Assembly: GCA_012862575.1 (NCBI GenBank) | Contig: BLSF01000067.1 | Location: forward strand, 1-64,000 | From: Parietichytrium sp. I65-24A | Lineage: Eukaryota; Sar; Bigyra; Thraustochytrida; Thraustochytriidae | Length of the DNA: 64,000 nt | Direction: 5' to 3' | In this document: piece by piece, positions 46,701 through 53,730 of the stretch | How the letters are laid out: each line of letters opens with the position of its first letter | Numbering within the stretch: the first letter of the stretch is position 1 | The notes under the pieces: model-generated | Told to the model about the DNA's origin: nothing | Database searches by the model: none | What the model saw: the letters and a program-made list of their open reading frames with translations, nothing else | Translations under genes and position numbers: made by a program

Positions 46701-48023
46701 CCTGCTGTCTTGGCTTTGTCTTGGTGGCCAGAGCTCCGTTCTCAAATAATCAGCAATTCAGCGTCCTCGCTTCGTTGGGTCACGTGCATGTGCGATTTGG
46801 TGAGCAGGCTCATGCATCAGCTTTCGGAGAACTCGGGGCCTTCTGATGGCCTTGGCTCGGAAGAGAGGCACGAGATTCACGCTGAGAGGAGCCAGCTTCT
46901 CAAGTCGGCTCAAACAACTCTGGCGAAACTCTGCGACACACCACTCTGGTTGCCAGCGATACTGAACCGTCTTCGGAAGTGCAACGAAAACTGCCGAGAG
47001 TATAACAACATGGATGAGCAATGGAAGTACCTTGATGAGCTTCGCTTGAAGCGCGTCTTGCGATCTTCGCTGCGTGAATTCACGGCACTGCAGGAGTCGA
47101 TGGTGACGCCATACCAAAATGTTGCGCTGAAGGAAACGGCTCGTGCTCTGGACGATCTCCTTCGGGTGGGAATCTCGCCAAACGATGAAGAGTCTGAGCA
47201 GGACGGTACTCTTGCTGAGAAGGTTGTCAGATCGTTGCTTGTCTCCCATGGCAAGCGCTTTACGGAGCACATGCCTAGGCAAGATGCTCCCGGCGGAACT
47301 TCCGGTAGGTCGCTGCGCATTGTAGTGGCGCACATATTGGAGGAGGGCGGAAACAGCAAGCGCGAGAGCCGCCCGATTACACCAGAGACGGTTTCGGCTT
47401 CTGGTGCGTTGGGAAAGAACGACGAGGTGAGACTGTCGCAAATTTTCAGGAGAATTTCAGAAGCAATCAGCGCAGCTGACAAGGATGAGAGAAAAGAAGC
47501 CCTTCGCGAGTTGCACGAGTTTGACGACACCCATCCTGGATTTGATGCCAGGGCCTACATGGGGTCTACCTCGGCATGGTTTCAAAACTACATTCTGGAA
47601 GAGCTAACCAAGCGGCGCAAGGCTGCGTCCCCCAACGCCTCATCATCGCTGAACGTCGCCCAGATCCGCGAGCGAATCGGCAAGCTTCGAAGCGACTTTG
47701 TCAGAAAGAGCACTAGCGGGACTATGAGTCCTGACAGGGACCATTCCGTCTCGCCTTCTCGTCCCAGCACGGATTACGAGCCTCTTTCCGGAGTGACAAA
47801 ATCTGCTCAACAGATATCTCCTCTGCGGGAACGCCCTTTGTCACCCAAACTTTACAATTCTTCGCATACGTCCGGCGCAAAAGATGACAACGTGTCCAAT
47901 CCTGAGATCAAGGCGGCTACAGACAAGGCGGCTGCTGTGGCTGTAAACGTTAGTTCCTCCCTCGAGAGCATTCGCGAGCGAATGGCAGCTCGTCGAAAAG
48001 CAGTCAACATGCAGATGTCCTGA
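40785..48023 (+). CDS. XMAP215/Dis1/Stu2-family TOG-array microtubule polymerase
   Basis: This family catalyses addition of tubulin at microtubule plus ends and helps nucleation with gamma-TuRC. The first in-frame ATG is at 40785 (context AAAAATGG), giving 2,412 residues, longer than human ch-TOG. About five TOG domains are visible as HEAT-type helices with the conserved start W-x-x-R: near residues 135-385 (LLAHDNWKARKEGFAQL), 405-640 (EKRLGEAKWQERKGAVDEAI), 745-970 (DEATKWQDKVKVFEVL), 1010-1260 (SKTAWKTRLKAIEDVIDIL) and 1395-1660 (LKEDLDKVISRDLLQMMF). Linkers are Pro/Ala/Lys/Ser-rich and basic (SKTGTLGGTSRLKKPVGSKS), fitting lattice binding. The C-terminus has an XMAP215-type helical tail with RLSQIFRRISEAIS and TSAWFQNYILEEL. 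N-terminal Cys residues (CTRSASCRCDDC) are unusual. No introns. Confidence 0.93.
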   Translation: MACTRSASCRCDDCVAAMGMFSAKDLQAVSSSSVFEDEAAPTSTPTGDDASSPKVAVSPSPAVVSKPAQGPKPETETVSSQSPVEAPVAVPKAEEPKPATTVAANSELEASGGAVQVQADEVEETWEGVSTEDLLAHDNWKARKEGFAQLAEKLGNGDSSLASIKVFQSCINEGAMGAMDNALECAQAIVEHTFTGKEDQEMISSSVATLAKKPLVGRPGTKRRASHLILGMMEIDQNVMSTVLQALEEGIKEKNPKVGQACVGCFRSAVEDFGAMKLPMANLQSMVVAAVDVKNPAIRKEGAALAADINAWYGGAFKDIVTGAVDNDSIKKVIVKALEDAKPPSDPLVPTRKFRGDPEISADDAAGAGSSGGQIDLFDVLPEKNMLDQLSSINFEKRLGEAKWQERKGAVDEAISLCGTPPKLAKGDYHDLVRTMKALIQSDANQAVVVSCIQLLGTLGAGLRHEFHMLARSCVSLLLSKYREKKAPLVQAVDFALENFAQHCLNITEDKLVASIEENMSSSGANGKQKSTPLQRVNTCNWLSKCLTSGWSWAPNKQPSLDFQGFVQIIQQIVDGSTDADVKVRDTCIACLAHLSNLSPGDGANSIPEDCATHISEKVEQVLRANPKLSPKFKAAAKSADSSVAEQPSRSVGTGDAPKKSAPSAKPAAAEPAEGKAPPKPKGTLRRPPTLSSQADAKKPAPAAKKAAAASRAAAPAPGGAGADADDGADETGAILDDDEAEEFVKTQMDVPELGEAIAAFDEATKWQDKVKVFEVLQAYISEQDALPSHTAQAVVIFAKVRSKDFKEANFNIMNAVWQVIASAANKCEDPPFPRRYVSLLFSHMVKKLGDKKQSQPVQDAWLVFCEACGPKYITSKLVSKQDAISSPKALEDAFGFLAKVAEEFGAPSLNLKAVIDFCAGAKGLGARQAPTKAKAIECLTELYKQVGEPVKQLLDDSAVSQVNSSFEKVGYQGVQAEAKRKVKGDAPEAQAGGGGAISLGDLIPRADVSHLLESPLLEQLGDESSKTAWKTRLKAIEDVIDILQGAKLRIQFTKSVKVVTAELRKRLQDSNRNLAAKAATAIGLVGASVGGEGVQSLAKGTATPLLSCLGDSKKAVSSATEKALEQWTVHDGAVHKGAYLAILNQIPPLMSDSKMDHKVLLQWFMTNFPLDESDRNSDEALEALNSIGQPLVNCLQSRDAAERKLAVQAVGTVVGFLGREDGEYLFKNSSRDLKPAVMRGIAPLLKQAYEGAPSGGVSQRSGGTDDPVSNHDDDISSVGHPRTSSSVTSGSRKSTASFKAKPSSVSGGGAGEKKSSRLSSVRPKSVSTGRAPSSKTGTLGGTSRLKKPVGSKSAADTTPVQPRSAPRSQGSPTAASHSGGDDILFKAVPPTLREKREERGRRNRWPAMFDEKDKRRLEEYHASLKEDLDKVISRDLLQMMFQDADGGRGSRGSALDPAYNALIQELPNYGAEALESFDLLLKWTTLQLMNNNSTVTSNVLQLLEVMFELASFSEYSLSEYEASAFLPHLLSKLGEKQKRFRDSVRGVMRLVCQVYPFSKYIPYVFNEVQPSQRSLYVQVECLDELGRLAKVHGLHVLKVKLGVQQDLLRTIVGCVKDSKKDVRGAALNFLEQLWEHLDRSQDALFKLFSQHKVNAEERVTSAIEKHLQTAATKAPLQMEAATPEPDEAEDSSQQMRRTLKLKAPGHSTSRLPAPSSPSSEQPLHPANTNETQSLSASKSRGSSQHASSIPTSSAPPVTPELKPSRLQAPSTSKKSFSGVPGVDFLDFELPTTPPSPSERKRLADRNSSVKAPQEKENNPNTESMSHAMFQASMGSQTRLHSPVAPMTKQSPSGPQHFVALVQQLEPDLKAYRDLILGEPVPNPVASREKGIKAIALLGSSDPPVGWVDSGLGKQQEWIALLANNLSCEKALTLMLDVLTMGVIEADQISALSSPDDIERARGESRLLKLLLPAVLALSWWPELRSQIISNSASSLRWVTCMCDLVSRLMHQLSENSGPSDGLGSEERHEIHAERSQLLKSAQTTLAKLCDTPLWLPAILNRLRKCNENCREYNNMDEQWKYLDELRLKRVLRSSLREFTALQESMVTPYQNVALKETARALDDLLRVGISPNDEESEQDGTLAEKVVRSLLVSHGKRFTEHMPRQDAPGGTSGRSLRIVVAHILEEGGNSKRESRPITPETVSASGALGKNDEVRLSQIFRRISEAISAADKDERKEALRELHEFDDTHPGFDARAYMGSTSAWFQNYILEELTKRRKAASPNASSSLNVAQIRERIGKLRSDFVRKSTSGTMSPDRDHSVSPSRPSTDYEPLSGVTKSAQQISPLRERPLSPKLYNSSHTSGAKDDNVSNPEIKAATDKAAAVAVNVSSSLESIRERMAARRKAVNMQMS

Positions 48024-48074
48024 TTGCGGCAATCATTCTTATTCATGGACAGTCAGCTTTCATATTTATACCGG

Positions 48075-48089
48075 TACTCACTGTCAGTA
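48075..48089 (+). repeat. Dispersed motif TACTCACNGTCAGTA, copy 3
   Basis: Exact match TACTCACTGTCAGTA to the copy at 5852, preceded by ACCGG and located just downstream of the TOG gene. Confidence 0.6.
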
Positions 48090-48440
48090 CACACCAAATA
48101 TTTCATTAAACGTGCTTTCCCACAATCAAAACTTCAAACGACACAACCTTCTTCCCTCTGCGATGAACTTTGTATTGCATGTGTTCACTGAAGTGATCCT
48201 GTCCTTCTCACTCTTCTCACTTTGGCTCTGTCCAGTGAATGAACAGTGAGACAAGAGACAACAAGTGAGGGTTTCATTCGTTTCATTCTTCATTCGCACT
48301 GCGTATCGGCTCCTAGGTAGAATCTTGCCGCAGAGACTATCGCCTACGCCAACAAACACTCTAAAGCGCTCGCCCACGACTATCACGACAATCACGACTA
48401 TCCCTTGGCTCTGCGTCACACCAGACATCACCAGACACAC

Positions 48441-48498
48441 CAGACAGATCAGACAGATCAGACAGATCAGACAGATCAGACAGATCAGACAGATCAGA
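48441..48498 (+). repeat. (AGACAGATC)n 9-bp tandem array
   Basis: Six near-perfect 9-bp units. Like other arrays here its period is a multiple of three, and it lies ~120 bases upstream of a start codon. Confidence 0.9.
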
Positions 48499-48620
48499 CG
48501 CACAGCACAGGCTTGCCTCGAGACTGTGAGGACTGTGAGGACTGTGAAGATAGAAGTGTGCGTTCGTAGCGCGGGGTTGCGAAGGTGCAGTGGCGCGAAG
48601 AGAGCGGAGAGAGCAAAGGG

Positions 48621-48839
48621 ATGCGCACGCGGCCACGCAGGCTGCTGAAAGGCGAGCCGCTCGTGGCCATCTTCGCAGGCGTGGCGTCTGGTTTGTACAT
48701 TTTCGACGGTCCTCTGCGGTCCATCGCAGCGCACCAGAACCCGAGCCCGCTCGAGAACCAGAGCCAGAGCCAGAGCCAAAGCACGGACTCGAACCAGGGC
48801 CAGCAACAGAACGTGGACGGCAAGCAGAGCCAAAACTAA
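48621..48839 (+). CDS. Small single-pass membrane protein, 72 residues
   Basis: The ATG at 48621 (context AAGGGATGC) opens MRTRPRRLLKGEPLVAIFAG, a basic N-terminus followed by a hydrophobic segment VAIFAGVASGLYIF, then DGPLRSIAAHQ and a Gln/Ser-rich hydrophilic tail. A positively charged start plus a single helix with G-x-x-S-G-x-Y-I-F resembles small mitochondrial or ER membrane proteins, but I cannot name a family. It ends 103 bases before the next start on the same strand. The frame is short, so confidence is moderate. Confidence 0.5.
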   Translation: MRTRPRRLLKGEPLVAIFAGVASGLYIFDGPLRSIAAHQNPSPLENQSQSQSQSTDSNQGQQQNVDGKQSQN

Positions 48840-48941
48840 AACCAAGTCGTGCGATCAGATTGTACGACTGAGGGATAGAAGGCGCAGCGCACGTGGGCGA
48901 AGGAAGAGGTGATCCGTCGGAGGAAGAATAGAAGCTGCGGT

Positions 48942-49772
48942 ATGGGCCGAAGAAAAGGCACGCAAGCGGAGAGTGACAAGAGTCGGCGGCGCGGCTCGGA
49001 TGGCACCAAAGAGCGCGTCAAGAAGAGCTTCGCGCGTGGCAAAATCGGTGCCATTGCGGCCTTGGCAATATTGATGTTGATGGTGGTGCTGAGGGCAAAG
49101 ACAAGTACAGATTCGGGCACGGACATGGCGAGGAATTCGGGGAACGTTGCGGACAATAGACAGGAAAAGAATCTGCTGCGCGGCAAAGGCATTGTCCCGG
49201 AGAGCGTGACATTGGCGAAATCGAAGGTTCCTGGATCGAGCAAGTTGTATTTTGCGTACGCATCCGACTTGCTGACGGAGCGCGTGCGCGCGGGGTCGTC
49301 AAAAGACGCGGTTGTGGCTGGCATCGGCAAAGTCAAAGGTCTGATGCTCGAGTACACTGTTTTCTCGAGCGTGTGGCGCGGGGGCGTGGCGGATTTGGTG
49401 CCGCACAGACTTGGCGGCGAGACGGAAGCCTGGGGCGTAGTTTGGGCATTTCCGGAGTCTGACGAAGCCGCGCTAGATGCGCAGAAGGGCATTCGTAAAC
49501 CAAAAGCAAAGTACCGGCGCATACCCGTGCAAGTGGAGATGGATGGAGGTGTGGTGGACGCTTTCACGTACGTAGTGACGGACGAGTGGCGCGAGGTCGA
49601 CCCAGATGCAGAGCTTGGGTGGCGCAGATACGCCCCGTCGAAACAGTATCGCAGGTGTATTGTAAAAGGCGCGCAGGAAGCAGGCCTGCCGACGGATTAC
49701 TTGAATCGTGTGAAGAATATCAAAGATAATGGCGACACATTTCGCAGAAAAAGCGTCGGCGATGCGTGCTAG
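48942..49772 (+). CDS. Membrane-anchored gamma-glutamylcyclotransferase-like protein lacking the catalytic Glu
   Basis: GGCT enzymes release 5-oxoproline from gamma-glutamyl amino acids. The ATG at 48942 gives 276 residues: a basic N-terminus, one membrane segment (~34-50, GAIAALAILMLMVVL), then a GGCT fold from ~100. Conserved blocks are LYFAYASDLLTERV, SSVWRGGVADLVP, EAWGVVWAFPES, ALDAQKGI and a C-terminal RCIVKGAQEAGLPTDYLNRV that aligns well with human GGCT. Two key positions differ. The substrate loop Y-G-S-N is Y-A-S-D, and the catalytic Glu of L-D-E-Q-E-G-V is Lys (residue 182, codon 49485-49487, AAG). The fold is clear but ordinary cyclotransferase activity is doubtful. It is convergent with the ABCD gene. 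Confidence 0.82.
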   Translation: MGRRKGTQAESDKSRRRGSDGTKERVKKSFARGKIGAIAALAILMLMVVLRAKTSTDSGTDMARNSGNVADNRQEKNLLRGKGIVPESVTLAKSKVPGSSKLYFAYASDLLTERVRAGSSKDAVVAGIGKVKGLMLEYTVFSSVWRGGVADLVPHRLGGETEAWGVVWAFPESDEAALDAQKGIRKPKAKYRRIPVQVEMDGGVVDAFTYVVTDEWREVDPDAELGWRRYAPSKQYRRCIVKGAQEAGLPTDYLNRVKNIKDNGDTFRRKSVGDAC

Positions 49773-49903
49773 TTTTACCTCCGGTTGTGTCGATGAACAA
49801 TCTCTTTTCTCGTTTTGGAAGCGGTGGTTCCCGCGGAGTACACAGCTTAGACGACACGACACGACAAAATATTCCTTAAAAGAATAAATTAAATTCTAAA
49901 ATC

Positions 49904-51898
49904 TCAGAGCTTTTCCAAAATAGCTTCGTTGTGACCTATGCGCAAGACAGCGTCATGTAGATCTCTGGCACATGTTCTATGAGAAATCGATATCAGCGTC
50001 ACATTTGCCTCTCGGCAGCGGCGGGTGAATTCGCGCTCGAAATCTTCTGTACACGAGCCTAGAGCTTCGTCCAAGAAAAGGAATTGCGGTTTCCGCCACA
50101 GGGCGCGAGCGCAAGCAAGACGCTGCATCTCTCCAGAGCTCATACAAGCGGTGTCGACGATTAGACCCTCTTGAAGGACAGGCCCGAGTTTCTCTAACAA
50201 TCCAACAGCGCCAAGAATAACTTCAAGTTCATTGTCGCAAGCTTGTGGTTGCAAATCTGGATAAGCAAGCTGATGGGCCACTGTCAATCCCGGGGGCAGA
50301 TATGGGCGCTGAGGCAAAAACATAATTTCGCATGATGATGGAAGCGACAACTTGCCAGCATGCAATGGCCAAACGTGCGCAAGGACTCGGAAGATAGACG
50401 TCTTGCCAATCATATTATCGCCTTGCACGAACACGCTCTGACCTTGGATGAACTTTAGGTTGAGATCGCGAAACAGCGTTTGCCCTGGTTCTGAACTGAT
50501 TCCTCGGCTGGGCGAAACGATCGTTCCGTTTGAAATAACAATTGCCTGATTCGCACATCTCTGGTCTTCCGTACTCTCTGTGAATTCGACATCTTCCCAT
50601 GTGCCTGTAGATGATGGAGTTGAGGGTGCGATATTGTAGTCTTGCTCCACTTGCTCCAGCACTGAAACGGACTCCTTATCAAGGACCTGGAAGACTTGCG
50701 CAAGCCGAGACGAAGTGCCCTTCAGGGATTGAAGGGTGCGAAATGCAAGCGCGACGTCCTTAAAGGCGGTCATAAGATTAATGAGCAGATGGAAGCACGT
50801 CAGGAAAAAACTCGTGGGGTCTTTCACAGACTTTGCCCCTCCACGATTTTGAAGTGCCGGACTCATCATTCCCATTGCGACGAGCATGCCCATGTACCGA
50901 ACCACATACGTGTCCAGGGAGGAAGAGATAAATTTCTGCACCGACAGCGTTAAGCTAGCTGTGGACAAGCTTTTGAATTGCTCATCCAAAACGTCAGCTT
51001 CGGCCTTTGAGCCTTTCGAGAATTCGATTTCCTCGGCATACTCCTGTAACCTAGAGTGACTCTGGAGGTACCTCCCCTCGTTCGCTTGTAGGCTTGCCGT
51101 CATGTTTGTAAGTGACGGCGTCACTTTCCGCGACCAGCTTGCCGCTAGCGCAAAGTAGGAGTAGCAAAGAAGCAGCGGCCTCCACCCCATCATTCTTCCC
51201 AACGTGGCCGACAGCACAACAGTCTCGGTAACAGGCTTTACCACTGACTGGAAAACCGTGGCGTACTCGTTGGCCAGCTTGTCTATGTCCGCAGTAACTC
51301 TTTGCGGGGCATCAGGCACAGCTTGAGCTAGTCTTGACAATTGACCATCTCCTTTGCCTATCAATCTGTGCACCTGGGAAACCAGTGCAGCGCGAACCGA
51401 CAGCGCTAGTGCGGACGAACTGAAATCCACGAATGATCCCACCAGCGCGGCTGGAAAGGACCACGCGGCAAATTTAATCTGTACATGCGCCAGGTGCTTC
51501 CATCTGCGCTGCGCAAGCATACTCCCCATGTCGCCAACCAATCTCGAAATCCGAATGGACACCATCAGCCTCGCCACCACCGCCAGCACCACCACGACCG
51601 CTCTTCGCGCGACTGTCATCTTCCTTTCATCGTCATTCCGTACCCGCTCCATTACCTTCTTTCGCGCAAGAGCCTCGGCCTCCGATCCTGCGCGAGCACA
51701 TCCCTGCTTTGCGTCGCCCGTCGTCTCCAACTCCAACATTCCTGCGCGAAGAGTGTTGTCCTTCCGCTCTTCTCCGGTCGTCTTTGCGCCTCTGCCAAAA
51801 GATCTCTGCGCTTGCCACGTCGCGCCTACTACCGTCACAAACCAGAGAGCCACTAACGACCTGCCAGTTCGCGACCGCGACCATTCTTCCGCGAGCAT
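49904..51898 (-). CDS. ABCD-type (peroxisomal acyl-CoA) half-transporter
   Basis: ABCD half-transporters dimerise in the peroxisome (or related) membrane to import very-long-chain acyl-CoAs. The start chosen is ATG at 51898 (MLAEEWSRSR), giving 664 residues. The N-terminal half has several membrane helices. The EAA-like ABCD motif appears as YAEEIEFSKGSKAEADVLDE. The ATPase part has a Walker A GDNMIGKTS (~493-501), signature SSGEMQR (~587-593), Walker B FLFLDEALG (Asp ~610, Glu ~611) and switch His in SISHRT (~640). The Walker A middle and the LSGGE signature deviate from the usual form (see findings). Tandem AAAAGY hexamers flank its start on the upstream side (51940-52020). No intron. Confidence 0.88.
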   Translation of the reverse strand: MLAEEWSRSRTGRSLVALWFVTVVGATWQAQRSFGRGAKTTGEERKDNTLRAGMLELETTGDAKQGCARAGSEAEALARKKVMERVRNDDERKMTVARRAVVVVLAVVARLMVSIRISRLVGDMGSMLAQRRWKHLAHVQIKFAAWSFPAALVGSFVDFSSSALALSVRAALVSQVHRLIGKGDGQLSRLAQAVPDAPQRVTADIDKLANEYATVFQSVVKPVTETVVLSATLGRMMGWRPLLLCYSYFALAASWSRKVTPSLTNMTASLQANEGRYLQSHSRLQEYAEEIEFSKGSKAEADVLDEQFKSLSTASLTLSVQKFISSSLDTYVVRYMGMLVAMGMMSPALQNRGGAKSVKDPTSFFLTCFHLLINLMTAFKDVALAFRTLQSLKGTSSRLAQVFQVLDKESVSVLEQVEQDYNIAPSTPSSTGTWEDVEFTESTEDQRCANQAIVISNGTIVSPSRGISSEPGQTLFRDLNLKFIQGQSVFVQGDNMIGKTSIFRVLAHVWPLHAGKLSLPSSCEIMFLPQRPYLPPGLTVAHQLAYPDLQPQACDNELEVILGAVGLLEKLGPVLQEGLIVDTACMSSGEMQRLACARALWRKPQFLFLDEALGSCTEDFEREFTRRCREANVTLISISHRTCARDLHDAVLRIGHNEAILEKL

Positions 51899-51939
51899 TT
51901 CGCCAAAGCTCTCTTCGTGTATGTGCTCCAACCCACACT

Positions 51940-52020
51940 CTCCAAAAGCCAAAAGCCAAAAGTCAAAAGTGAAAAGTGTAAAGTGAAAAGTGAAAAGCGA
52001 AAAGTTAAAAGCGAAAAGCA
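51940..52020. repeat. (AAAAGY)n hexamer array upstream of the ABCD gene
   Basis: Variants AAAAGC, AAAAGT and TAAAGT repeat about thirteen times immediately upstream of the ATG at 51898 on the minus strand. The hexamer keeps a frame open upstream of that ATG, which is why a longer N-terminus can be drawn. Confidence 0.8.
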
Positions 52021-52643
52021 AAGGCGCTCCGGAAGTGGTTTCTCATACAGATGTCGTTAGTCGATAAGTTATTCAATAACTTAACCGTACGTGAGTCGCC
52101 TTGCGGTGGAAAGACATACGTTGCAAAGGTCCGCGGTCACTCGAATTCGACTTGCCGGGAAATTGAAAACGAAGGTGAGCCAGACTCTTATAGTATTCGT
52201 TAAATCAACCTTATGGGAAAGTATAGGCGGAGGTAGCTTCTAGCTAGCAGCAAGAGGACCGGACAGACACAGGTCTTGTGCGAAACGCACGAGGGAGAGG
52301 AGACCCCGAGGAAATGGATTTACGAGACCGAGCAGGAACAAAGAAGAGCTCCTCTGGGCCACGCTGGATCGCGTAACGATGGAGCCTTAGTGACGTGGGT
52401 GCGTGGGGGAGAGATCGTTGCATGTAATGATATGTTATGTTCATGAATGTTATGACGGATAGTGATAGTGAGGTGTCCGCGCGAACGTTGCACAGTATTC
52501 TTGCAAAGCAAAGGCCCGAACAAGAAGAGACTCTGTGCCAATCGGTTGTCTGGTCTGATTTGTCCTCGTTGTGTCCAAGTGTTTCGTAGTGTTTGGTAGT
52601 GTTTCGGAGTGTGAGCTTGAGAATTGGATCATCGCGAGACAGA
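52021..52643. other. Divergent promoter region, no gene
   Basis: Upstream DNA shared by the ABCD gene (minus) and SEC11 (plus). Only short overlapping frames are present. The ~100 bases before 52644 probably include the SEC11 leader. Confidence 0.5.
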
Positions 52644-53459
52644 ATGGACCTGTTGGGTATAGTGAACGAGCAGGTCGTGCAACTGAAGGCGTTATGGAAA
52701 AACAAACGCACGCTGGCGTTTCAAGGCCTTAATCTGGCGATGATCGTGTTCTCGGCGCTGATGATTTGGAAGAGCCTGATGGTGTACACGAACTCGGAGT
52801 CGCCGGTAGTGGTGGTTCTCACAGGGAGGTAGGTTGACTTGCGGTGTTGGGATAATTTACGCGAGAGCTGACTGGAGTGTGAGTGTGAACTGACGCGCGC
52901 TTGGTGGTGATAGTATGGAGCCAGCGATTTTTAGAGGCGATATTTTGTTTTTGGATAATAGCTACTCGGACCCGATTCGAGTTGGGGAAATTGTGGTTTT
53001 CAAGATATCAGAGCGCGAAATTCCCATCGTACACAGGGTTGTAGATGTCCGCGTCGCGAAGGACGGCCGGCTTAGCTTGCTGACGAAGGGAGACAACAAT
53101 AATGTGGATGACCGTGAGTCCTACGTTTTGCCTGCTGAAAGTACACGTACTTTTTTATTAACTGTCTATTTCCTTTTGCGCAACAGGGATGGGCATGATT
53201 TATGCTCGGGGCCAACGGTGGCTAGATCGCGACTCAATCATGGGCCGCGCTCGAGTCTACGTACCCAAGGTCGGGATGGTGACGATTCTTTTAAACGACT
53301 GTGAGTACCTTGTGGATATCGCTTTGGCCGCTCGCGCTGTGTCAGCTAACCAACCCTTTCTTGTGGTGACAAAATATTCGAATAATACACACAGATCCGT
53401 ATCTCAAGTTCGTGGTCTTGGGAATAATGGGCATTTTCGTACTGACCAGCAAGGAGTAG
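52644..53459 (+). CDS. SEC11: Signal peptidase complex catalytic subunit SEC11, four exons
   Basis: This is the ER endoprotease that removes signal peptides. Exons are 52644-52828, 52914-53113, 53187-53300 and 53395-53459; introns are 85, 73 and 94 bp with donors GTAGGT, GTGAGT and GTGAGT and acceptors ending AG. The joined protein is 187 residues, the family length. An N-terminal membrane helix ([20 protein letters not shown]) is followed by [20 protein letters not shown], whose Ser is catalytic and spans the first splice junction. VHRVVDV carries the catalytic His, and [20 protein letters not shown] carries the Asp. The last exon encodes a hydrophobic C-terminal helix ([16 protein letters not shown]). 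Splicing restores all conserved blocks exactly, which supports every junction. Confidence 0.95.
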
Positions 53460-53730
53460 CGCTTGACACTGAATATGTGGGCAAGGCGCATTGCTTGTTT
53501 TCATCTTATTTCTCTCCAATCGAACTAGAGGTAAAATATTATGTTCATCATTCAATCAACGGAGACTTTTCAAAAAAAACCTAAAACAATACTACGAGGA
53601 AGAAAAACGAAGAAGATACTACAAGGCGAGACGAACATCCATTTCTGCTTGTCGCAGAAAGTCAGGACCTCCACACAACGAAATGTGGGGCTTGGGAGAA
53701 TAATAGGAAAAGCTTCAAGCTTCACATTCC

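Larger units (their letters stand above)
48024..48620. other. Intergenic with AGACAGATC array
   Basis: It contains the third copy of the dispersed 15-mer (48075-48089) and a six-copy 9-bp array at 48441-48498, upstream of the small membrane protein gene. Confidence 0.5.

Noticed and set aside
48126-48845. 239-codon minus-strand frame over the AGACAGATC array
   Set aside because: The 9-bp array keeps the frame open, and the translated run of repeated CLICLI is low complexity.
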